Shown here: in pieces, positions 24,201-34,844 of the stretch
How positions within the stretch are numbered: the first letter of the stretch is position 1
Layout of the letters: every line of letters starts with the position of its first letter
From: Amphiduros pacificus
Lineage: Eukaryota; Annelida; Polychaeta; Phyllodocida; Hesionidae
DNA length: 64,000 nucleotides
Assembly: GCA_949316495.1 (NCBI GenBank)
Contig: OX439000.1
Span: 54,722,220-54,786,219 of the forward strand
Reading direction: 5' to 3'
Notes under the pieces: generated by a model
The model's database searches: none
The model's input: the letters and a program-made list of their open reading frames with translations, nothing else
What the model was told of the DNA's origin: nothing
Position numbers and translations under genes: made by a program

Positions 24201-27200
24201 ATTTATAGATACATTTATAAATAATTATTAATTAAAAGATAAATTCATAAATAACTATTTAGATTGGCAAATTATTTATGGAATTTTATATTGTACTCCA
24301 GATACATATGTTATTGCTACATTAATGTTTACAAACTAGTGAATATTGTTCATTAGGTGCACAAAAGGTTTTAATCAGATGTACTTCTATCTGTACACAC
24401 ACACACACACACACACCACACCGCACACACACACACACACAATTTATCATGTATCTAACTGACTTAAACGCTTTTATTTCAGGAGTATCTGTATCACCTA
24501 TGTAAGCTGGATGACAAGATACGTCTTGGACAGTGTCTGTGTGAGTGGTCAGTGTTTGACAAACTCTACAATGATGAATATAGTGGTCAGCTGCTTGCAT
24601 ATTGGAGAAAGGTACCAAATTATTTGTATTTTCTAGGACATTCTGCCACTATTTTACACAAAAAATAATGCTTGATTGTCTGAGTATACCTATTCTTTCA
24701 CTCAATAAAAAAACTACGGCACATTTATATATATATTGGCTCTCTGATCTTGCATGCACTTTTTAGACTGGTGGTTCCACAGAAATGATTACCCATTATA
24801 AGGCAGCATTGGAGCAGTTGGAGGAGAAACAACCACGAGATGAGCATCTTATAGCTCTCCGATATGAACACATAGCTAGAATCTTGTAAGTAATAGCTTT
24901 CTAGACTTCTACAGTACATCAAAAATGTGATATGGAATGGTACTGAAGGAAGTTTTGATAAATACTTTGAGCTATTATAACATGTTGTTATTTTGCAGCC
25001 TACAAGCAGGAAAATATGAAGATTCTCTTGAACTGACCAAGGTTGCAACTAAACTTGAAGAAAAAGAATTAGGAAACCGGACTGAGAGAATGGTAGAACT
25101 ATATGGTCTCATGGCAGAGATATTTGACGAGGTGACAATTCATATCACTTAAAACTGCCTTGAAGCTTTTATCAATATTTTATTTACAAATTTTGGCTAC
25201 TCTTTAAATGGATGTGATTTATCTCTTCAGAAACTAAAGCTGAATGACTTTGTGTCACCAAGCCAGTTACCAGACTTGAGAAAGACTATAAGTTATGGCA
25301 GAAAATCTATAGACATCAGGAAAAGCATAGAAGGAGATTATCACAAGGTAATACTTAAGTCAGAAAAATCTGACTTTTTGTTCTTGCTCTGTTTCCACTG
25401 TTTCTGCTGCTGAGGCACTTTGTTTTCTTCCTTATTCATTTATGCTTAGACATAATGACTAGCTATTATAACAAGATAGCCTGGGGATTTCTTTATGCTG
25501 TACCTTTTGTAATCTTCAATCAAGGTCAGGTCATTAGTAGTACAGGAGCAACTTTGCTTGTGAATGCTCTGTTTTCTGACAAAATTGTTGCAACATCAAT
25601 ATGACTCGGCATATATGAATGAAGGGCTTGGAAAAGTGTTTGAGCTATTTGCAAAGTCACAGGAACCACTGCTTGTGAATGTTTTATGTTCAGCATTGTC
25701 GGTTTGACTTGCCAAATATGATATACCTACCGTATTTACTCGTGTATAAGTCGACTCGTGTATAAGACGACCCCCCAAAATTGAGGTTATTTGACTTGAA
25801 AAAAACCAATTTCCGAATATAAGACGAGTTGGTTTTTCTTGAGATATCGGCTCTGCTACCATTCAAGCTTCAGCTGAAGCTTGGCGGTCATTTTAAAAGT
25901 GAAACTTAAATATGCTTACGATATAAGATCTTAGCAGTCTTATACACGAGTAAATACGGTAAAACGTAAATACGATGTTCATATTTTCGAAATAACAGAT
26001 ATCAGACGTAGCGGGTCGATTTTAATTGCGTTTTAAATGATAAATAAAGGTATTTACCCAATATTATTTCGAAACACTTTGTTTTGACTTTGTTCTCACT
26101 GATTCCAATTATCAAGGACGTCACGTACATCGTGTTACGTTTTCGATGTGCGGAACACGGTAAATTTGATGTGCGGCAACACGAAGAGAAGCCAGGGATC
26201 CATCGTTGCGCAATATATTAAATTTTTCAATGCGAGTTGATACACTCCATTTGTTTTCGCGCCAAAAATAAGAGCTTGTCCCCGTCACTCCCGCTTTTTA
26301 CCCTCAGCCCCTGATGTAATCAGGCTGAGGGTATTGCAGTACTCCTGGCGTGGGTATGTATGTATGTATGTATGTCTGTATGTATGTCTGTAGCGAACAT
26401 CCTTGTCATCGCGATAACTCAAGAACAAATGATGGCAGCTTCATGAAACTTGACACACATATGCAACTGGTGAAAACCTCGGACGAGTTCGATGCACGAC
26501 GACCTTGACCTATTTTTTTTAAGGTCACAGGGACAATTATGTGAAATCCCAAGAATCACAATAACTCAAGAACGAATGATGGCAGCTTTATGAGATTTGA
26601 CACACATAAGCATCTGGTGAAGCCCTCAGAATTTTTCCTATGAAACATGACCTTCACCTACTTTTCAAGGTCACAGGTACAATTATGTGAAATCATCTTG
26701 TCATCGCGATAACTCGAGAACAAATGATGGCAGCTTCGTGAAACTTGACACATATAAGCATCTGGTGAAAACCTCGGACGAGTTCGATGGACGACGACCT
26801 TGACCTATTTTTCAAGGTCACAGGGACAATTATGTGAAATCCCAAGAATCGCATAACTCAAGAACAAATGATGGCAGCTTTATGAGATTTGACACCCATA
26901 AGCATCTAGTGAAGACCTCAGAATTGTTTCTATAAAACATAACCTTCACCTACTTTTCAAGGTCACATGGACAATTATGTGAAATCATCCTTGTCATCGC
27001 GATAATACGAGAACAAATGATGGTAGCTTCATGAAACTTGACACACAAAAGCATCTGGTGAAAACCTCGGATGAGTTTGATGGACGGCGACCTTGACCTA
27101 TTTTTCAAGGTCACGGACAATTATGTGAAATCCCAAGAATCGCAATAACTCAAGAACGAATGATGGCAGCTTTATGAGATTTGACACACACAAGCATCTG

Positions 27201-30200
27201 GTGAAGACCTCAGACTTCTCTTGATGGAACATGACCTTCACCTACTTTTCAAGGTCACAGGGACAATTATGTGAAATCATCCTTGTCATCGTGATAACTC
27301 AAGAACAAATGATGACAGCTTCATGAAACTTTACACACATAAGCATCTGTTGAAAACCTCGGACTAGTTCGGTGGACGGTGACCTTGACCTATTTTTCAA
27401 GGTCACAGGGACAATTATGTGAAATCCCAAGAATCGCAATAACTCAAGAACGAATCATGGCAGCTTTATGAGATTTGACACACACAAGCATCTGGTGAAG
27501 ACCTCAAGACTTCTCATGATGGAACATGACCTTCACCTACTTTTCAAGGTCACAGGTACAATTATGTGAAATCCCTATCATTGCTATAACTCGAGAACGA
27601 ATGATGGCAGCTTTATGAGATTTGACACACATAAGCATCTGGTGAAGACCTCAGACTTCTCTTGATGGAACATGACCTTTACTTACTTTTCAAGGTCACA
27701 GGGACAATCATGTCAAATCCACGTCATTGCAATAACTTAAGAACAAATAATGGCAGCTTCATGAAAATTGACACACATAAGCATCTGGGAAGACTTCAGA
27801 TGAGTTTGATGGACGGTGACCTTAACCTGCTTTTCAAGGTCACCGGCCCATCTCAATAATTCTAGAGTAAATGATGACAGTTTCATGATACTTGACACAC
27901 CTAAGCTATCAAAGGAAGTAGATTTTATGGGTTTTTTTAACCCCTGCATCAATTTGCCTTGGTGCAGTGACGTTTTGTTCACAAATATTGTGTGGAGCGA
28001 ATGTTGTGCAATGAGTTACCAGGGCTGAGGGTTGATGCATCTCTGATGCCTATGTTTAAAATGACAACCTCGTATTGCGTAATGCATTTAAATGGATGAA
28101 TGGTTTTGTTCTGTTCTCGACCTGCAAGGCATATTTTGTGTTAATGTTGGGTATATACTTTTATTTATCATTTAAAACGCAATTAAAATCGATCCACGTG
28201 TGAAGGCATTTGTCAAGAAGGGAAGACACGACTCAACGCAACACGTGGTCGCAATTTTGAAAGGCGGAAGTGACGGGAAGTGGCTCTTGTTTTTAGCGCG
28301 AAAACGATTGTTAATATATTGCGCAATAATGGATGGTTTTGTTCTGTTCTCGACCTGCAAAACGTAATTTGTGATAATATTATCAGGGGCCCACCACTAC
28401 CAACTTCGTTAAAAATTGAGATAGTGATGTGAAACTTGGGCAGAGTATGTTATAGAATGTTGTGAACAACATATCACTCAGCTAAATAAGATATTTTCCA
28501 ATATGCATTTTTAGTATTTTCTAGAAGGAAATATTTTTTTAAATACCAGCCAGCTACACTTTGGGATTTTGGCTGTCAGCTGTTAATTTTTACGAGTTGT
28601 TAAACTTACCAGCTCAGAATTTGTATGGAATTAACAGCTGTTAACTTTGTTCATGGATGTTTGTCAATGCCAAATTTATTTTAACAGCTGGTAATGAGCC
28701 AATTTCTTTAATAAATAATTAAACGTTCAAAACTTATAATTACAGTAGAAATATCATTAGGCTTGAACAATCTTTGTTTCATAGTGTTCATATAATATAA
28801 TTTATTTTTTATTTTGCGGTTTTCAATGGTGAAATTGCCAGTTGGTGTTAAATTCTCAATACTTTACCAGCCAGCCAATTAAATTCATCAGTCTGTCAGC
28901 TAGGCCATTTTGAAATGTCAAATGTATTTTGAGCCAGCTGATTCATACAAAAAAAGTTACCAGCTGGTAAACATACCAGCTGGAAATGAAATGCATTAGT
29001 TACAAGCTGCCAGCCAGAAAAGTGTGCATATTGGCTCTTTTTGCATATCATATAGTGGTGGGCCCCTGTATTATGTATATACCTTTATTTATCATTTAGA
29101 ACGCAATTAAAATCGATCCACGTGTGAAAGCAACAGGGAAGACACGACTCAAAGCAGTGGAAACAAAGACGAAATGCAAAACTGTGAACGCTGATAATTG
29201 AAATCAGTGAGAACAAAGTCAAAACAAAGCATTTCGAAATAATATGTTTTAAATGATATATAAAGGTATTTACCCAATATTATCACAAATTCGCTTTGCA
29301 GGTCAAGAACAGAACAAAACCATCCATTCATTTAACATGCATTACGCAATACTAGCGTGAAAGCAAATATCGGACAGGCGGACTACTGTCTTAGTGTCTA
29401 CACGTGGTTGAATATTTCTTTGTGTATTAACACGCTTTGTTTTGATGCTAAGATCGATATAAACAATAATAATTAAAAGCGATATAATGAATATCATTGG
29501 CTTAATAATACACAAAGAAATATTCTCCCACGTGTTGGTTGTGACGCTAAGATTAAGGACGTCACGGACATCGTATTTACGTTTTACTTCTATGTCTATT
29601 AAAATTATTATTTAAATATATCGCACAATTCAACTCTGCCTTTGATGTCTTCCCATTCAGTGGTGTAAAAATTAGTAAAATTTCACTGATACCAATTATC
29701 AGCGTTCACAGTTTTGCATTTCGTCATTGTTCCACTGCTTTGAGTCGTGTCTTCCCTTTTTGACAGAAATGCTTTCACACGTGGATCGATTTTAATTGCG
29801 TTTTAAATGGATTGATGGTTTTGTTCTGTTCTCGAATAATATTGGGTAAATACCTTTATTTATCATTTAAAACGCAATTAAAATCAATCTGCTACGTCTG
29901 ATATTCGTTATTTCGAAAATATGAACATCGTATTTACGTTTTACCGTATTTACGTTTTACCGTAAATAGTCGAGTATAAGACTGCTCTCGTGTATAAGAC
30001 GACCCCCTAAACATTAACTAAGAGTTTTTGGAAAAAAACCTCGTCTTATACACGAGTATTTACGGTATGTGGGGCTTAGACAAGTTTGATATTAGGTGAC
30101 CTTGATAGATTTTTAAGGTCACAAGAGCCAATTTTCATAATCAGCTATGTGTAATATTTTGCAAAACACTACAAATAGGATTTATTCCCATTACATTTAT

Positions 30201-31706
30201 CTTATACAACACATTTGTACATCAATTTTAATACAGCAATATCAATGTAACTTGGACTAAATGAGCAACCTCAGACAGAGGTTTAAATAAGTTTGATATT
30301 GGGTGACATTGAACTATCATCAAGAATTGTAAGCCGGGTATTTCTGCTAGAATTACTAGGCTTACAATCTGATGCCAATACTTACTAAATTCTGAATGAG
30401 ATACTAAGCAGACTTACATTGCAGTTTAAGCTGGGGATGAGTCTGATGAAGTTAGCCTTCAGTCTGGAGAGCTGGGAGGCATGTGGCGGGGATGGTGAAC
30501 TCTCAGGAGAAGATGCACTCAAAGAAGGAAACGAGCACATTGACAGGTCTCTTCTCATATTCAAAGAGGTAGGCCTTTTTAATGTTCTGCACATTCTGCT
30601 ATTATCACATATAAAATAACATTGATGTATCTGCTCATCTAAGACATTGCAAGAAGTCTAAATTCTGATTAGTGTAAGATCTGTAATTGCTGTGATGTGT
30701 TCATGTTGACATTGTGAGAGGACTTGTTGTTTGCAGCTGAAGGATGAGGGGCATTATGCTGAGGCCTTAATGACCAAAGGAGTCCTGGCCCAGAGAGGTT
30801 CTATGGTACAACTTAAGGTCAATATATACTTGTTGACTATGCAGACATGATATTTGACAAAGCAATAAACCATTTAATTTGATGTCTTTGAATCAGGTTT
30901 AATTATATATAAATGTTTTTATGTTTCAGTATTACAATGAAGCAATGGATATCTGTATGCAGGTATATGGTGAGAAATCTCTGCTAACCTCACGTCTATA
31001 TATCAACATTGGTATTGTGTATGAAGATAACAAAGACTATGTCAAAGCATTTGAATATTTTCGGAAGTGGGCAGAGGTGAGCGAGGTAGTCTTGGGACCA
31101 GACCATCCTAAAACTCTCCGTGCCAAAGGTGTACTGAAGGAGCCGAGGTATAAACTGGTGGCGCTGAGGCTGAAGCAGCATGATGAAGATGGCAATAATG
31201 AGCAGAGCGAAAATCAAAGTGTTGATGAGGAACAAATCAATCAGGAGGTGGAGAATCTAGATGAAATTGATGATGATCACTATAACCATATGATGAATTC
31301 TGATGAGGAGCGCGTTCTGCTGGATGGAGAGTTTCCAGGCGATGTCTCAGAGCTTCAGGAGCTCTACCAGGCATTCAATGACTTGCTACGCCGCGCCACA
31401 CAGGCCACAAATGACCACATAGGTCTGGATGTGGGTGATAATCGGGAAGATGAGCATGTTGACATCGAGAGGATTCTCAATGAAACAAGACAGCATTTAC
31501 AGCAGGTGCAGCAGCAGCAGTTACAACAAGACACAAATACAGACAGTCAGCCAGAAACACCTGCTGACACCCAACCACAGTCACAAAGTGAAAGTCAAGA
31601 ACAGTTGTACAGTGATAGCCAACAACAAGAAAACCAGCAAAGTTTGCAACAAGAATCTAGTAATAATGATAATAGAGAGGTTGATGACCATCCTCCTAAT
31701 TCATAG
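18248..31706 (+). CDS. DUF4062 / NACHT-like P-loop ATPase / TPR protein, 22 coding exons, about 1154 aa (nephrocystin-3-like)
   Basis: Exons joined by phase: 18248-18340, 18535-18603, 19017-19114, 19401-19534, 19932-20065, 20163-20258, 20389-20538, 20661-20797, 21742-21853, 22020-22127, 22527-22700, 23070-23257, 23403-23572, 23692-23872, 23997-24117, 24483-24611, 24767-24885, 24999-25131, 25231-25347, 30425-30568, 30737-30817, 30930-31706. They total 3465 nt with no internal stop. Residues about 10-170 match a DUF4062-type N-terminus (RLYVTSYARDFVHER, ...IIDTDIRWG). A Walker A GGAGSGKSS lies near 276-284 and a Walker B VVILVDALNQ near 368-377. A winged-helix-like DFYHRALSKAV...HKKLADYF follows, then TPR-like helices ending in a NPHP3/kinesin-light-chain-type TPR (YYNEAMDIC ... 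LGPDHPKT, 897-960). The tail is acidic then Gln/Ser-rich. The architecture fits the STAND ATPase group (NPHP3, TTC41, TEP1/NWD1 relatives), which form scaffolds, some ciliary. Exact orthology is unresolved; NPHP3's N-terminal coiled coil is absent. Confidence 0.88.
18719..18739. repeat. TA microsatellite in intron 2
   Basis: About ten TA dinucleotides. Confidence 0.9.
20850..21045. repeat. Intronic tandem repeat, five copies of 38-40 bp
   Basis: The unit is ACAATATTTCCTATCTATGT + CCCACCAGAAGGCTAGAC, in intron 8 of the STAND gene directly after the P-loop exon. Each unit contains CCACCAG|A, an acceptor-like triplet, but without a strong pyrimidine tract. Confidence 0.9.
21177..21596. mobile_element. 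About 420-bp MITE with 19-bp TIRs in intron 8
   Basis: AATTCTCCCTATCTGCTCT at 21177 matches the reverse complement of 21578-21596 with one mismatch. The interior is richer in GC than the flanks (CGGGAACAGCGGCGACAG). No coding frame or clear target duplication was seen. Confidence 0.6.
24395..24440. repeat. AC microsatellite in an intron
   Basis: Two AC blocks split by CACACCGC. Confidence 0.95.
25728..25961. mobile_element. Fold-back element with TACCGTATTTACTCG termini, copy A
   Basis: It starts TACCGTATTTACTCGTGTAT and ends CTTATACACGAGTAAATACG + GTA, giving perfect TIRs of about 23 bp. Interior landmarks GACGACCCCCCAAAATTGAG and CCATTCAAGCTTCAGCTGAA recur at 51928-52163, 52232-52445 and 40895-41043. 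It is about 234 bp and non-coding. Confidence 0.85.
25961..26290. repeat. Composite arm, left (inverted partner at 29570-29950)
   Basis: AAAACGTAAATACGATGTTC followed by ATATTTTCGAAATAACAG, TTTTAATTGCGTTTTAAATG and GGTATTTACCCAATATTA. The same text lies in reverse complement at 29835-29945, and pieces lie at 28080-28200, 29085-29330, 40680-40900 and 52163-52232. Together with the TACCGTATT ends this gives a 4.3-kb block with long inverted arms. Confidence 0.75.
26330..28030. repeat. Satellite of about 145-bp units carrying paired TGACCT / AGGTCA half-sites
   Basis: After a GTAT/GTCT microsatellite (26354-26392), units containing ATAACTCAAGAACAAATGAT + GGCAGCTT recur at about 26413, 26561, 26708, 26853, 27001, 27145, 27294, 27439, 27585, 27731 and 27854. 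Two sub-types alternate, making a repeat of about 290 bp. Type one carries GACCTTGACCTATTTTTCAA + GGTCACAGGGACAATTATGTG; type two carries GACCTTCACCTACTTTTCAA + GGTCACAGG. The array sits between two GCTGAGGG motifs (26328 and 28023). Similar repeats are common in molluscan genomes. Confidence 0.9.
28384..29068. mobile_element. 685-bp hAT-like MITE
   Basis: The termini are CAGGGGCCCACCACTA and TAGTGGTGGGCCCCTG, perfect 16-bp TIRs. TATTAT occurs directly outside both ends, a likely (possibly shortened) target duplication. The interior is rich in CCAGCTG-type words and encodes nothing. The CAGGGG ends fit hAT. It was inserted into the composite arm, so it is the younger element there. Confidence 0.85.
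29070..30066. repeat. Composite arm, right part, closing with an inverted TACCGTATT end
   Basis: Contains further copies of the arm text (ATCGATCCACGTGTGAAAGC, ACCTTTATTTATCATTTAAA) in both orientations and ends CTCGTCTTATACACGAGTAT + TTACGGTA at about 30066. A short duplication of TTTACGTTTTACCG lies at 29935-29960. Confidence 0.7.
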
Positions 31707-34640
31707 CAGATTGGATACATTCCCACATAGTTGTAGGGTATATTTATATTCAGAAACAGGTGCCTATCAATATCTGTAATACACTATTTTACGGCTTTGT
31801 GTAATTTTGTACTTCAGTGCAAAAATGTCTTTTTACAGAATATATATTTCGTTATATGCACAACCATATTTGTCTAATATGTAACTAGCCAAATTCTCCC
31901 CTGCCCTTATCAGTAAATTCAGGAAACATTGTGTAGATACATTTTAATTATCTCAAAATCCAGGCCAAATATATCACTGACTGGACTGTACCAGTGGCTT
32001 TCTGACATTCTCACTCCTGCACTTTTGTACATTTATTTAAAATACACAAAGGGCAGCTAGCTTTAGACAGATTTGGTAATCAGAAAATATACACACTCTT
32101 CTAGACGTAATTGTTCTTAGTATATTATATTTTTGTGAAAGAAGCTTATAACTTAATGAATTTAAAAATCAATTTAATTGTTATTGAGAATGTTATTAAG
32201 TTTTTATTATCGTTCCATATATTCCACTCTATTAAACCAAGATATGTTAGGGATTTTTTTGGTAAATACTACTTTGTCAACCTTGCCAGACCCTCAAATC
32301 ATTCCAATATCTCAGTGTTAATGTCTTTTCTTTGAAGATGTTTCAAATAATATTCCAAACGTTACTAACCATTAGAAGTCTATGTCATGGTATGTACAGA
32401 GATTTTGCTTACGTAAATTTCATTTCTTGTATACATATATGAATCTATGACCATGCACATTTAAGTACCTGATAGAATCAAATTTGATTTAACACATAAT
32501 CTAAAGAGCCACATATACGAGGCATAAGATATACCATGTTTATATAAAGAAGCCATCAATTTAACTAATTTACAGCTTTAATATAATTACCTGGCTGATA
32601 TTTGGTATAGATGTTGTTTTCATATGTGAGCATGGTCGTTTGTTGGGTCAGTATCAAGGCCAATATCACTCCATTTCCTAATATTTGTACATATTATCAC
32701 ATTGTGTTGTTTCCTCCTCTGTGATATTTTGCTTTTTTACCCCTCTGCTAATTTTCCTCAAGGGGTATTATTGGAGTCTGCACAGTCTTGGGTTTTTCCC
32801 TTTTGTATTGAAGGTGATAACATTAGAACAGAGAATGTTTCTTTCTTTAAACTTATACCACGTAATGCATCTTGTGAAGATTTTGAAATGCTGTGCACAT
32901 GTTACCCAATCTCAAAAAACTTGACAAGATGACAACAAATGATGCATGTTGTGGATTTTAGTGACATTGACCTATAACTTCAGGTAGCCATCTTGAAATT
33001 TGGCAAAAATACATTGTACCATATTGTAAAATTAAATTTGACAGTTCTGATTTTTAATCGGAACATCTCAATTTTTGTGAAGATTTGTATTGTACATCAT
33101 ATTTAAGAGATTGACCTGGAAAATTGAAAGATGAGAATGAAGATTTTTTCTTTACATATTCCAAAATTGGTGACCATCTTGACCACCAAATGGGTGAAAA
33201 TTCATGAGGTACATCAATTGAAAGGTGTTGGTCAGGAGTATTAAAATATGATTTTTTTGTGGAATGTCCAGCATTTTAAAATGACTCTTTTTAAGATTAG
33301 CCCTAAATTTCTTCTCCTTCCAGTTGCTAAAAGCATAGGGATCTGTAGCCCCGACCATTATTTGTATCACTTATCACTCAGCAGTTTTTAAATGATTTTC
33401 CAGATTAGCAAAAATATTACAGTGTGACATTAAATATTCATTCTTTTTCTTCTTAATTCTGGGTGTTAATTTGCTGAATGTATTTTAAGTATTTCATAAT
33501 ATTTCATAGTATTTCATTTTCAGTCATTAAAATTGCACTGCAGATCATATATCATGTAAAGTTCAGTATTTATTGTGAATAAGGCTCAAATAAAAAAAAA
33601 TGCTATGGAAATATGTATATAATAATATACATATATGTATATTTATATACAAATAATTCCTCATAATACTGCAAAATCTGATCGTCATGTCAGATACATT
33701 TATGTTTGTCTGCAAACTTAGTTACATGAATGTTACCAGGTTAATTTATTCCACTCTTCACACAGAAAATAATAACATAGACACAAGTTGACTGGTCCAG
33801 ACTGATGCCAGGAGTGTCCAGTGCACTATCACAGATTCTTTATTATGAATAACATACATCATTGGCTTGGACTCAATAATCCCAGACAAAATGGCTTATA
33901 GATAGGACAAAGCCTGTTGGTAAATTGCAGGTTGTAGATATATTGAATAATTAGAATTGCTCAGTATACATTTCAAAAGAGTCATTGTTAAAGATGAAAA
34001 TATAATTATGTGACAAATAAACATTTTTGAACAGTAATCAGGTTTTCACTATTTTGATCATTGAAATTACTGAAGGTTTATGGGCCAACATAGGTTCTGC
34101 ATTGAGGGGGGAGATATTTTCTGTCATTCTGTCTGCAATCTTCGATCCTGGAAACTACTGGTCAGAATTCATAGGTACATGTATTAGTTGGCAAGATTTT
34201 ATTTTCAGGCAAACAATTCTATTTTTCATTGGGGGAAGAATTTGAGGCTGCCATTTTGAATAGCATGACAAATATCAGCTGATGAGAATCGAAATGACAA
34301 ATTCAATATGTAACATGTAGCATTTTGATTGGTCAAAATTATGATGATGATCATTTATTAAAGCAATATTTAGAAAATGATCACAAACATTACAAAGAAG
34401 TAGTGATCATTATAGCTCCGAGACCACTGGTCTATGTTATAAAAAACTAAGTGCATCTTGGAACCAAACGACAGACAATCACCAATGAAAGGTATCATTG
34501 ATCCAATATATTTTAATAAATACTCTCATGTATTTGATTTGATATCATGTTTTCCTGTATATTCCAGATATGCTAGGTACAACCTTTATTTAGTGAGTTT
34601 ATGTAAATAAATGACAAATGATATTCTTTTCTGTAAAATA
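31707..34640. other. 3' UTR / intergenic sequence
   Basis: The first part is expected to be 3' UTR of the STAND gene. A TATATGTATA-rich palindromic stretch lies at 33612-33652. No exon or repeat family was recognised in the rest. Confidence 0.45.
33589..33594 (+). promoter_or_regulatory. Possible polyadenylation signal for the STAND gene
   Basis: AATAAA followed by a run of A. It implies a 1.9-kb 3' UTR. Another AATAAA lies near 34015, so the site used is uncertain. Confidence 0.3.
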
Positions 34641-34643
34641 ATA

Positions 34644-34649
34644 TTTATT
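34644..34649 (-). promoter_or_regulatory. Polyadenylation signal of the small heat-shock gene
   Basis: AATAAA on the - strand, about 200 bases past the stop codon at 34845. Confidence 0.5.
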
Positions 34650-34844
34650 TAAAGTCAAGAGTTGAATTTTTACATTTCATAAACATATTTGGTACATACA
34701 AAGGTATTACTACATCTTTTAAAATATTTTCTCAATTTTTTTTCTTAGATCTTAAAGCAAATTTATGCATTTGAAGTCTGAGATCATACATTTCTTCAGT
34801 GCAAGAATACACATTACAGCTATGTTACTTTTAAGGTGCAGTGT

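Larger units (their letters stand above)
25348..30424. repeat. Intron expanded to 5.1 kb by nested repeats
   Basis: This intron lies between two exons of the STAND gene whose other coding introns are about 100-950 bp. It holds, in order: diverged AAGGTCA-type repeat (25490-25727), a fold-back element (25728-25961), a composite arm (25961-26300), a satellite (26330-28030), a further arm (28050-28380), a hAT-like insertion (28384-29068), more arms (29070-29940), the inverted fold-back end (to 30066) and diverged repeat (30071-30330). The exon phases on both sides still match. Confidence 0.85.
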
